From assembly GCA_030549335.1 (NCBI GenBank), contig CM060193.1, forward strand, positions 50,397,683 through 50,461,682: a stretch of DNA of 64,000 nucleotides. The letters are read 5' to 3'. Made by a program: the position numbers and the translations under genes. Source of the DNA: Pontederia crassipes. Taxonomy: Eukaryota; Streptophyta; Magnoliopsida; Commelinales; Pontederiaceae. Of this stretch, positions 49,881 through 61,790 are shown piece after piece. Within the stretch, counting starts at the first letter, position 1. Each line of letters begins with the position of its first letter. The notes under the pieces were generated by a model that saw only the letters and a program-made list of their open reading frames with translations, was not told where the DNA came from and did not search any database.

Positions 49881-52800
49881 GCTGCAAGCAAGAATAGTAG
49901 TGCGGTCGACCGGTCATAGTGTTAGATGAACAGTAAAGACTATTTTTCGAGGAGAAAATCATGAAAATTCATCTGGACGAAATTCTCACCTGTACAACAC
50001 TAAAAGGAGTGCTAAAGCTTGAAGAAAACTTATCCAAGCAAGCAAGAATATTCAAAAGAGCATTTCAAGTTCTTGAGCCCAAATTTACAAATTCTTTCCT
50101 TTTTTCTTCCAAACTTTGAGTGTGAAAAATCTTGTAAAAGAAGAGAGTTAGAGAGAAACTTTATTCTCTGATGGTTGAAAGCTCGTTGTAAAAGAGGAGT
50201 GCCTTACCTCTTGAGCGGAGAAGAATGTGTGTGGTGTAGAAAGGGTTGTTCTCTCCCTACAAGAAAAGAGAAAGATAGTGGATCTCCGGCGGTCTCGAGG
50301 TCGAGAAGTTGGAGCGGGGACGTAGGCCAAAGAGTTGAGACTGAATCTCGTCAACACATCGTGTCTCACTGTGTTTATTCTCTTTTTATTATTCGTTTGT
50401 GATCATTTTTAGTGATTTTCCGAAAGCGAGTTTCCGAAAAGATTTTTAAAATACCAATTTGCTTGTTCTCTTGTTGCTTTCGATCCTACAATTGGTATCA
50501 GAGCGGGTTGCTCTTGTTTTTAAGATTTAAAAATTCTTCTAGAGCTATGGCATCAAGTGGATTCAATTTTTCTGAAGGTCAATCGATTAATCGTCCTCCG
50601 CTTTTTAATGCATCTAATTTTGCATATTGAAAAATTAGGATGCAAGCATATGTATGCTCCATTGATATTGATATGTGGGATATCATTCAAAATGGTTTTG
50701 ATCTACGTGGAAAATCTCCTTTGAAATATACCGAAGGAGAAAGACTTTTGATAAAACTTGATTGGAAGGCTAAAAACATTTTTATTGTGCTTTGGATCCT
50801 ACGGAGTTTAATCGGGTTTCTAGTTGTTCAAGTGCTAATGAAATTTGGAAAAAACTTATTATCACTCATGAAGGAACCGACAAAGTTAAGGAATCTAGAT
50901 TGAACATCCTAAATCACCAATATGATTCTTTCAAAATGCATGAAAATGAATTTATAAATGAGATGATTGTCCATTTTAATGATATTGTGAATGGCTTAGA
51001 CTCTTTGGGCGAGCCAAGAACTAACTCTCAAAAGGTAAAAAAGTTTCTCAGGTCCCTCTCCTCCAGATGGCATACAAAGAGGACCGTGATCGAAGAGAAA
51101 GATTTGAACAAGTTAGATTTCGACGATCTTATAGGTTCACTCTTGACATATGAGATCGGAATCAAGGAGGATGAAGAAGCAAATGCTCCAAAGAGAAAAA
51201 CTCTGGTATTGAAAGCAGGTAAAGATGAGGAAGACACAAGTGAGGAAGATGAAGATCTTGATGACAAGAAGCTTGCCCTATATGCAAAGAAACTTGACAA
51301 ATATCTCAAGTTTGACAAGCAAAAAAAGAGAAATGGCTTCACCAAGAAAAGATCATCATCAAGCAAGAATCAAATAACTTGATTTGAATGCAAAAATGTT
51401 GGACATTATAAAAATGAATGTCCAAATTTGATAAAAAAAAGAAAAAAAGATGGAGAAAATTCAAAAAGGAAGAAAAAAACTCTTCAAGCAACTTGGGATG
51501 AAAGCGAAGATGAAGAAAATGATTCCTACACCTTCTCAAGTGATGATGAAGAAGCTTACATATGTCTAATGGCTAATAGTCACGAAGTATCATCTAACTC
51601 ATCTAGCTCTAGTGATAGTGAATCTTTTAATGTGCATAACGAGTTTAGAATTCTTATCAATAAATATGGATGCCTAAAAAAAAATATGATAATCTAAGAA
51701 TAGAATTTAAAAATAAGCAAAAGAAAGATAAAGATGTTAGAGCATGTGAAAAGTGTGACATATTGAGTGAGGAAAACACTAGTTTAGAATTCTTAATTGA
51801 AGAATTGAAAATGGAAAATAGTACACTTAGATCATCATGTGAAAAATGTGCATGCTTGACAACGAAATTAAGAATCTAAAAGATGAAATTAAAAATTTTC
51901 TAATGGAAGCAATATGTTAGATGTCATGCTTAGCGGATTTAGAATGCCTTCAAATAAAAAGGGATTTGGTTTTAACTCTTTTGAAAAGAAAAATGACAAA
52001 AGAATTTTATTTGTTAAAGCATCACGTAGTAATGCAAAATCATATATTACTTGTTTTCACTATGAATATGAATGGCATTATTCATATGATTGCAAAGTTA
52101 GAAATGGAATAAATAAATGGATGAAAAATATTTGGGTCCCGAAAAAAATCATTTCTAATCAAGATGGATCCAAGCAAAGTTGGGTACCAAAAAAATGAGA
52201 TTCTCAATTTGTTTTTTGTAGGGAGCCCCAAAGCTTAATGATGGTAAATGATATTTGGATAGTGGATGCTCAAGACACATGACCGGCGATACATCAAATT
52301 TCATCACCTTGAAAAAGAAAAATGGAGATAAAGTCACTTTTGGAAACAATAGCAAAGGAAGAGTAATAGACATGGGTAATGTTGGTAAGAATGACAAAGT
52401 ATATTTGGAAAATGTATGGCTAATTGAAAATCTAAAACATAATTTAATTAGCATAAGTCAACTATGTGATAAAAACTATTTAGTTAAATTTAAAAAAGAC
52501 AAATATTTGATATTAGATGAAAATAATGAAGTTTTACATATGGCTTTAGGTACAATAATGTGTACAAAATTGATTTTGATAACTTGAAAAATGAAAAATG
52601 TCTTAGTGCTATACATGATGATATAAATTTATGGCATAGAAGATTAGGACATGCAAACTATACATTACTAAATAAACTTTTAAATCATGAATTGGTTAGA
52701 GGTTTGCCTAAGGTTAAATTTGAGAAAAATAATATTTATGATTCATGCCTTAAAGAAAAACAAACCAAAAGCTCATTTAAATTAAAAGGAGTCATTAGTA

Positions 52801-55259
52801 CACATAGACCTTTGGAACTTTTGCATATTGACTTGTTTGGACCAATTGATATAGTAAGTTTAGAAGGAAAAATATATGTTTTTGTGATTGTTGATGATTT
52901 CTCTCGTTTCACTTGGACTATTTTTCTTACTAGTAAAGATGAAACAATTAACATGTTTTCAAAATTTGTAAAAAGAATTCGAAATGAATTTGAACAAAAG
53001 ATTTCAAAAATTAGAAGTGATCATGGAGGAGAATTCAAAAATCATAAATTTGAATTGTTTTGTGAAGAAAATGGAATTATTCATAACTTTTCCACTCTTA
53101 GGACACCTCAACAAAATGGAGTAGTAGAAAGAAAAAATAGAAATATATAAGAAATGGCTAGAACAATTTTAAATGAAAGTAAATTGCCAAAGTATTTTTG
53201 GGCCGAGGCAGTAAATGTATCATGCTATATTCTTAATAGGATTTTACTTAGGCCTCTTGAGAAGAAAATTTGTTTTGAAGTGTTGTATGGAAAGAAACCA
53301 AATATTTCTTATTTTAAAGTTTTTAGTTGCAAATGCTATATTTTGAATATCAAAGACAAACTTGAAAAATTTAATGCAAAATGTGATGATGATATTTTTC
53401 TTGGTTATTCAACTATAACTTAAGCATATAGAGTGTATAACAAAAGAAAATTAGTTGTTGAAGAGTTTATTAATGTTAAATTCAATGGAACTAATGAATT
53501 TTTGATGAGCAAACAAGCACACGATGATGAGGAAGAAATAGTTGAAGTGCAAAGATAACTTGATGATGTGCAACATGAGGGCTCAGAAGAAGCTAAAGTT
53601 GATACTCCAAATGTGGGAGAAATGGAAGAAAATCGAATTGAGGAAAGCCAAATTATTTCAAGAAACTGGAGACATGCCTCATCACATCCAGTTGAACAAA
53701 TTATAGGTGATATAAATGAAGGTATAAAAACTAGAAACTCTTTGAAAAATCTGTGCTTTTTCGGCTTTTCTTGCTAACTTTGAACCCAACAATATTAGAT
53801 GAAGCACTTAAAGATCTAAATTGGATAAATACAATGCATGAGAAATTAAATAATTTTGAAAGAAATCAAGTATGGAAATTTGTGGAAAGACCCAAGAGCC
53901 ATCCCATTATTGAAATCAAATGGGTCTTTCGAAACAAATTAGATGAAAATAGTGTCATTGTGAGAAATAAGACTAAATTAGTGGCCAAGGGTTACTCACA
54001 AATTGAAGGGATTGATTTTGATGACACTTTTGCCCCCGTTGTTAGACTTGAGGCAATTCGAATGCTTTTGATTTTTGCATGTTATAAAGGTTTTAAACTT
54101 TTTCAAGTGGATATTAAATCGGACTTCTTGAATGGTTTTATAAATAAGGAAGTTTATGTTGAACAACCTCAATGTTTTGAAAATCCAGATTTTCCCTATT
54201 TTAAATTTTCAAAAGCTCTTTATGGATTGAAACAATCCCCTCGAGCTTGGTATGAAAGATTGAGTTCATTTTTAATTGAAAATGGTTTCAAAAAGGAAAA
54301 GAAGACACCACATTGTGCCTAAAATATTTTAAAAATGATACTTTAATAGTTCACATTTATGTTGATGACATTGTTTATGGTGCTACTAATGAATGTCTAT
54401 GCAAAGAGTTTGAAACTCTTATGCAAAAAGAATTTGAGATGAGTCTTGTAGGATAGCTTACCTTCTTTCTAGGTATACAAGTGAAACAATTCAAGGAAGG
54501 GATTTTTCTCAATCAAGAAAAATATACAAGGGAGTTGCTTAAAAAATTCGGGATGAACGACTGTAAGCCAAACACAACCCCTATGAGCACTACCACAAAA
54601 TTGGATAAAGATGAAAAATGTAAGTCCAGTGATAAAAAAAGGTACAGAGGTATGATCGGTAGTCTGCTCTATTTAATGGCATCTAGGCCAGATATAATGT
54701 TTAGTGTATGTTTGTGTGCTAGATTTCAATCCGCCCCCAAAGAATCGCATTTAATTGTAGTAAAAAGAATAATGCGTTATTTAAAGCATACATGTGAATT
54801 AGGCATTTGGTACGATAGAAATTCACCATTTAAATTGCATGCCTACACTAATGCGGATTTTGCCGGGTGTAAAGTTGATAGAAAAAGCACTAGTGGGATG
54901 TGTTATTTTCTTGGTAGCTCCCTCATTTCATGGGCTACTAATATATAGCTGCCGGTTTGTTGTGCACAAATACTATGGGTAAAATAATAATTACTTGACT
55001 ATGGTGTAAATTGTTCCAATGTACCCATTGTGTGCGATAAAACAAGTGCTATAGAAATGACCAAAAATCTAATTCAACACTCTAGAACGAAACACATTGA
55101 CTTGCGATATCATTTCATTAGAGAACATGTGACACTTAAGGACATTGCCATTGAACATGTGTCCACTGAAATTTAACTTGCAGACATATTTACAAAACCC
55201 TTGAGTGAAGAACGGTTTTGCATGCTTAGAAGGGAATTAGGAATGATTACTTCTTGATT

Positions 55260-57915
55260 GCATATCAATTTTAAGTAAAAGTGACTTGGTTATATAAAAT
55301 CACTTTTGATATGGAATATCAAAAGTGTTGCACGACACTTACATTTGTATGACATATATCTCTGGAACATGATTTTAATGGTTAAAACTTCGACAAAGGC
55401 ATGAAAACAAGTAAAAATAGAATGACCGTCGACCGACTGGTAAAGACCGGTCGACCAGTATATAACTGGATCCGACTGACATTCATCGATCGATGGATTA
55501 TTCACTTATTTAACAACTGTCTGGTCGACCGCTGAGCAAGATCGGTTGACCGGTATATGTCAAAATTGCACCCATATATCAAATCGACCACCCGATCGGT
55601 CGGTTCACCTTCCTTATTTCTGCGACCACTGCCCTAACCCTTCGACCGCCCTCAAAGTCCGGCGAACTCTGCAGCTGCCGACGACTCCAGTGATCGGCCA
55701 CCTCCTCCAGCCGAACGCCTTCGCCTTTTGTCTCGACCGCCTCCGCTTCCGCCCTTCTCTTCCCCTCACCGGTTGTCTCTCTGCTTTCCGGCAATCCTTG
55801 CCGGCCGTCCTCTCTCCTCTTTTTGTATGGTGGCCATCTCTCTATTCTCCTTCTCCTTTCACTAGCCGCCTCGACCGGCCATCTCCGTCGGTTGAATCTC
55901 CAGCCGCCTCGACTGCTCCTCCTCCATCGGCCGCCTCTACCTTTGACACCGACCACTCTCTCTCTCATCTCCATCAAACTCCGACGACCTTCGTAGTCCA
56001 CCACTGCTAACCAGTCGCCTCGATCTCCGTCTCTCTCTCTCCCTCTCCCTCTCGTCTCCATCACCTCCGGCACCTTTCTGCTATTTCCGGACATTCGCCT
56101 CTCTTCGTCTCGAACACTAGTTCCAACCTTTCGTTCACTTCAGACCATCATTGTTGAATCCATGCCCGACGACGATGGACATTCACATGTTCGGATGGTC
56201 TTTCAGCGTCGTCGTCGCTTCCCTGGTTCCGGTGGTACCATTCATATCCTCCCACCAGAACTGGAACCCCGAGCCCGTCCGACGTGGATGAGGCCGTGGA
56301 CGAGGATGATCCCGCGGACGTATTCGTCAAACATCTTCTCCCAAGATCACTAATTTTGATAGCCATTTTTTATCACTAGGGACGTTTTTCTGCTAGTTTT
56401 GATGCCTTGTAAGCCTCTCGTGACATCCGACATGCCTACACTGTTGATTGGGACGCTCTGAACATTTTCGATGTTTAGGAGATGTTCGCAACCATCGGTT
56501 GGCTGACATTGCTTTCCCTCACTGAGCGTGTGTATCCTCGTCTTATTCGTCATTTTTATGCGAACATGACGATCATTCGAGAGGCCATCATCTTATATGT
56601 TCTTGGTGTACCCATTTGTCTTGAGCCTGACCATATTTGTCACATCTTTGGCGTTGCATGCCCATTACCAGGTCTCTATGCATTTGTTACTTATGGGTGA
56701 CCTTCTAATTATCTTTCGATCGCGGAAGACATTTGTACGGTCTTTGCTGAACAGGACGTCTAATATACCATCGAAACTGCCTATCGACCTCTTCATCCCC
56801 TCATGAAAATGGCACATCATCTCCTTAGCCGCATGATTACTCCTCGAGCTGGGTACTATATAGAGGTCACTCACTTTGATCTATTCTTTCTTCACTGTCT
56901 CTGCATCCGTGATGTCTCATTTCTTCATTTCGGTCATTATGTCTTCTATCACATGGACTACACCTTCCAGAAGATCTCCTCTGCTGCTCGTGGTCGGCAC
57001 CACTTATATTTTGGTGCTTGGATCACGAAGATTTTACTCCACTTTGGTGTCGAGATCCCTACTGACGAGGAGTACATTCGACCTCGTCCCACTTACATCA
57101 TTGGTTCCGGGACTTTACACCGGAAAGGTCTTAGATTTGGTGATTAGGCAGCGCCAGATTCTGACAATAGAGATTATGTCATAGATGGAGAGCCAGTGTC
57201 GATGGACACTCAGGACGCACCGGAGGCCGGTCCTAGCTTCCCTCCTCCCTCGGCACCCTCTGAGCATATTGGCTCTTCCCAGCACGCTCCCTCGAGCTCT
57301 TATGACACATATGATTTCACAGCCTTATCATAGCAGGTAGCTTTCATAGATCATCGCGTGACCTAGATGGATCGTCGTCTTCGACGGATGGAGCATGATT
57401 TTCATTATCTTGTTGGGTCACTACAGGCTTACTATGCAACGTAGGGATTAATTCCGCTAGTAGCTCGAGATGATGATAGTCCCGATGAGTTGTAGGTGTC
57501 TTGCCTCTCTCTTTGATGATGTCAAAAGTGGGAGAAGTTTGGTTATGATGGGACGATGTTTGATGTTTGTCTATGTTTGATGTTTGTATTAGTGTCATGC
57601 ACCATTTTGTCGTGATTGCAGTCACATCTATTAGTGCAAGAACATATGATGTACTATCGACTATGGATGTAATGTGATAACTTGCTTATTTATGCCTTAT
57701 TTGAATTCCATGTCTATGTTGTTCTTTATTTGACGTTATAATGTTCATATTGCTCCATATTATTATAACGATATAAAGGCCAACTATTTAGGGGGAGAAA
57801 ATGTGAAATATGCATGAATGTAGGGGGAGCATGCTCATTACTTACTTAACTTATATTTCATTTATTTTCTCTCTTTATCGTCCAATTAGTTTGTCATCAT
57901 CAAAAAGGGGGAGAT
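55260..57915 (+). other. Extra 3' region of the SIRE-like element
   Basis: This region follows RNase H and precedes the right purine tract. Its first part (55.55-56.1 kb) is C-rich with many CCGACC words. The second part (about 56.48-57.15 kb) encodes segments such as IGWLTLLSLTERVYPRLIRH and FYANMTI, which resemble the 'putative plant transposon protein' domain seen in many plant retroelement-linked open frames. A Ser/Pro-rich tail follows. It is broken like the rest of the element. Its function is unknown; the position corresponds to the envelope-like or additional gene of SIRE relatives. Confidence 0.55.
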
Positions 57916-58988
57916 TGTTGAATCCCATGTTTTGATGATAACAAATCAAATTGGATATAAAAGGTACTAATCTATGCTCAAGTGATGATATGCAGGTGTA
58001 GAATTGATATGATCTCAGTTGCAGAAGAGATCGCCGATCGAAACAACAAAAATGAAGTTTCAGTGTACGACCGGTCGACTGATCGGTCGACCGACTATGA
58101 AGACCGATCGATTGATATCAAGTGAAAGAAATGTCAAGACTATACCGGTTGATGATTCGGTCGCTACACCGGTCGACCGAACAACACAGGGATGAAATAA
58201 AAAAAAGTCGAGACTATACCGGTCATTGCACCGGTCGGCCGAACAGTAAAGGATGAATTCTAGAAAAAGTCGAGACTATACCGATCGACGTTTCGATCGA
58301 AGGACCGATCGACCAGACAACTTAGAAAGATAACAAATATGTTACAACGGTCATATTGACCGGTCATATCCGGTCCATTAATGCGGTCGACCGCTCATAG
58401 TGCCAAATGAATAGTAACGACTATTTTTCGAGGAGAAAATCATGGAAATCCATCTGAACGAAATTCTCACATGTACAACACTATAAAAGGAGTGTCAAAG
58501 CTTGAAGAAAACTTATCCAAGCAAGCAAGAATATTCAAAAGAGCATTTCAAGTTCTTGAGCCCAAATTTGCAAATTCTTCCCTTTTCTATTCCAAACTTT
58601 GAGTGTGAAAAATCTTGTAAAAGAAGAGAGTTAAAGAGAAACGTTATTCTCTGATTTAGTGAAGGTTGAAAGCTCATTGTAAAAGAGGAGTGCCTTACCT
58701 CTTGAGCGGAGAAAAAGGCGTGTGGTGTAGAAATGATTGTTCTCTTCCTACAAGAAAAGAGAAAGATAGTGGATCTCCGGCAGTCTCGAGGTCGAGAAGT
58801 CGGAGCGGAGACGTAGACCAAAGAGTTGGGGTCGAACCTCGTCAACACATCGTGTCTCACTATGTTTGTTCTCTTATTCTCTTTTTATTATTCGCTTGTG
58901 ATCGTTTTTAGTGATTTTCCGAAAGCGAGTTTTCGAAAAGATTTTTAAAACACCAACACCCCCCTGGTGCTTTCGATCCTACAACTTG

Positions 58989-59085
58989 CTCATCATTCAT
59001 ACATTCATTCATATTCATTCATTCAATTCATTCAATCAAATCATGCATTCATTCATTTATTCAATTCATTCAGTTCATTCTTTAC
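58989..59085. repeat. ATTC-rich microsatellite in solo LTR copy 2
   Basis: Repeated CATTCATT and AATTCATTC words fill this stretch. Copy 1 has a related TTCATATTCAT-rich stretch at 28935-29010 in the matching position, so the simple repeat is an old part of the LTR. Confidence 0.7.
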
Positions 59086-59314
59086 ATTGGAAGAGCTCTT
59101 CATTCTTATAGGGAATACCATTGCCTGCACCTGTAGTGCTACTATATAGACCATTATGGGCCAATGAGTGATCAGTGCCACGGCCAGCCCCGTCGAACCG
59201 TGATGACCTCGTACCAAGAGGAAACATCTGCAAGGGAGAAACTCTCATCTAGATAGGACAAATGGTAACCCATGAAGGAGTTCCTTGCTTAGGGCTCGCT
59301 CAACTTCCCCTCAT

Positions 59315-59500
59315 CATAGTGGACCTTTCTTTCAATCCAAATATCGATCAAGGTCATATGGAGCATAGCTCCGTATCATGTGGACCTATCTTCCAATTTG
59401 TAAATTGGTCAAGGCCGTATGGAGCACAACTCCAAATCATGTAGACCTATCTCCCAATCCGTAGATTGGTCAAGGCTGTATGGAGTAAAGTTCCGACTCT
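59315..59500 (+). repeat. Three tandem 61-62 bp units in solo LTR copy 2
   Basis: Units start at about 59315, 59377 and 59438. Each contains a CAT(A/G)TGGACCT-like start (GTAGACC in the third) and the core TTGGTCAAGGC(C/T)GTATGGAG, or a close variant. Similarity is about 80 percent by eye. Confidence 0.7.
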
Positions 59501-59524
59501 TCTTTAAGTTCATTTCATTCTTTA

Positions 59525-61210
59525 ACAATCAGGTGGACATAAGTTTTATAAATCAGAGGAGTTCGATTTGAGTCATGTTCTCTTCTGTCCACATAACGGT
59601 CGACCATTAGTAAAACGGTCGCCCATTATATGTCTATTCAGCAGACGTCCAACAGGAGGAAACGAACGTTCATTCATCAGTCTTTCGGTCGATGGAAAAA
59701 GGTAGCGGTCGACCATTTGATGTTCAATCTTTATTCATTTTATGATCATATTCGTTCAACTTCAATCAAGTGGACGGAAGCTTATCAAATCAGAAGGGTC
59801 GGTTAAAGTCGTGTTCTTTCCGTCCATATAACGGACTCCCGAAAGTCTAGGGTCATCCGCTTTAGATCCATTCAGCAGTCATTCGATAAACAATAGGGTG
59901 GATGCATGTTTATTATTTTTCTTTAGTCGACCGAAAAGGGAGCGGTCGAACATTCTGTGTTTATTCTTTGTTCATTTCACAGATCATATTCTTTTGATCA
60001 CTTAGATCAATCAAGCTAGCAGGGAGCAGGAGTGACTCCAAGTCATCTTTAATAATCATATCATTCAATACTAATCAAGTGGATAGGGGCTTGTCGAATC
60101 ATGAGGTCTAATTTAAAGTCACCTTTCACTCTATCCATAAATCGGAGGACTAAAGGTTAGCGGTCGTCCGTTCGAGATTCATCGTCGGTCGTTCGAAAGA
60201 GGTTCTGACGTTCATTTATCAATATCCATCAGTCGACTGGAAGAGTATGATCGTCCATCATAACTTGTGAATATCCTTAGACCTTCGATCGAGAGTTTCG
60301 GTCGGCCGAGAGTCCACTATATTCTACCGTTCGATAACGGACGCACGATCAAGGATCGATCAACCATTTCTACTAGGTAGAATTGCAGATCATTTGTGAA
60401 AGTCCTTACGTTTCAATTGGTTTCCGAAATACTAGATTTACAATTAATCCCAATCTACACCTAAGATTAACTATCATCCATAGAGCGTTCAAACAAAGTT
60501 CATATTCATTTCATGCATCATATCTCCTTTGCATCGTTCATAGCTTTGTCCATTTCCATAACCTATCATAGTCCATTTCCATATCATACTTTAGTCCATT
60601 GTCATGTCATGCATTATTTTCCTTTTTATACAATTATCCATCTTCTTAACTTGACATCAATACATAACTCATCGTTAGGTCTTTAATAAGAATCATCACT
60701 TCGTATATGTCTATCCTTATCATTCTTAATCACATATCCTAACCAACTAATAAGAATTTCCGTATATCATTAAAGTACCAAACCATAACATGACTTCTAC
60801 AACCTTAAATATGTATAATCATATGAGAAGAACTTTCAATACGGCCGATTAAGCAATCGCATGGCAGCATTTCACCCAACTTAGAAATAATCTAATCGAT
60901 GCATCATTTAATAACATATAAGCATTCACGTCATCATAGCATTAACTAACTTCTCCTTATCATAAATCCAATAACTTGACATGCCTTTCATTATAACAAC
61001 CTAATGCATCAACTTCCTTCTCCCTATTCGTTCTATTGCTCATTTCATTCGATAATAAATTAGGTGGACAAAGGCTTAATAAATTAGAGGGTTTGATTAG
61101 AGTCGAATTCCTTCTGTCCACGTACTGGATGCCAGAAAGTCAAGCGGTCGTCCGTCTTTAGATCTTCTCAGTAGTCGTCCGAAGAGGGAGCGGACGACCG
61201 TTTGTCGTTC
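59525..61210 (+). repeat. Diverged direct repeats in solo LTR copy 2
   Basis: A block starting ATCA(A/G)GTGGA, followed by GTCATGTTCT-like text and GTCCA(C/T) then a CGGTCG-rich part, recurs from about 59528, 59765, 60073 and 61060. Copy 1 shows one such block near 29360. The extra blocks account for much of the length difference between the two solo LTRs. Confidence 0.6.
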
Positions 61211-61439
61211 CCTAGTGGCTCTTAATGGTTCATCATTGTTCTTCATGTGGTTCATGAAAGTCATCATCATTCATTGTTCATGGAGGATCATATCAAGTTG
61301 GTGTCACATTCTATCAGTTCCGTTTGATCGTAAGAAAGGGTAACATAGTTCTGTTAGCATAATTTACTTCGTGGACAGATCAGATCAGATATCAAATACA
61401 TAAATAAAAGTTCGTAAATCATAAGATCATTAATCTGTT

Positions 61440-61790
61440 GGTCAAGACCCAGGCCGAGTATAGAGGAACTCAGACCAAGTTCCTGACCAAATCAAACTCG
61501 AAAATTTCGAGTGGGAACTCGGGCCGGGTCAGGGTCATACCCGGGTCAGCTTAGGGTCATACTCGGTCCGAGCTGAGTACGCGATCGGGTCAGAAAAGTC
61601 GAGTCGCCCGATCATCTTCTCCGATCGATACCCGGGTCGGGTCAGGCAGAGCCCAGGCCGAGTTACTGGTGCGAATCGAGCTCGGGTCGATCGTCAATGG
61701 CGGATCCGAGCCGAGTTGAGAAGGACTCGGTCCGGGTTGGCTTGATCCGGGCCAGGTTATGGGTAACTCGGGCCGGGTTCTTTGTTCGTA
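61440..61790. repeat. CGGGTC-dense island in solo LTR copy 2
   Basis: Over about 350 bp the words CGGGTC, GGCCGGG, CCGAG and their complements recur many times, at much higher GC than the flanks. It does not code convincingly; a 66-codon frame at 61697-61897 is likely chance. The matching place in copy 1 lacks it. Confidence 0.5.

Larger units (their letters stand above)
49449..58983 (+). mobile_element. SIRE-like Ty1/Copia retrotransposon fossil, 9.5 kb
   Basis: The LTRs are 49449-50490 and 57916-58983 (1,042 and 1,068 bp), both TGTT...CTACA, and the target duplication is ACTTG (49444-49448 and 58984-58988). The primer site TGGTATCAGAGC is at 50493-50504, and a purine tract AAAAAGGGGGAG precedes the right LTR. 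Parts in order: gag 50.55-51.39 kb, zinc knuckle near 51.4 kb, protease near 52.25 kb (DSGCSRHMTG), integrase 52.6-53.4 kb, reverse transcriptase 53.8-54.45 kb, RNase H 54.65-55.25 kb, then a 2.6-kb extra region. The long LTRs and extra 3' region fit the SIRE/Maximus lineage. LTR divergence of roughly 8 percent by eye, many of them C/T changes, suggests a few million years. The copy is broken, with on the order of ten breaks. Confidence 0.9.

Noticed and set aside
59315-59500. Regularly spaced repeats as a CRISPR-like array
   Set aside because: The units are contiguous tandem copies without unique spacers, in a plant LTR.
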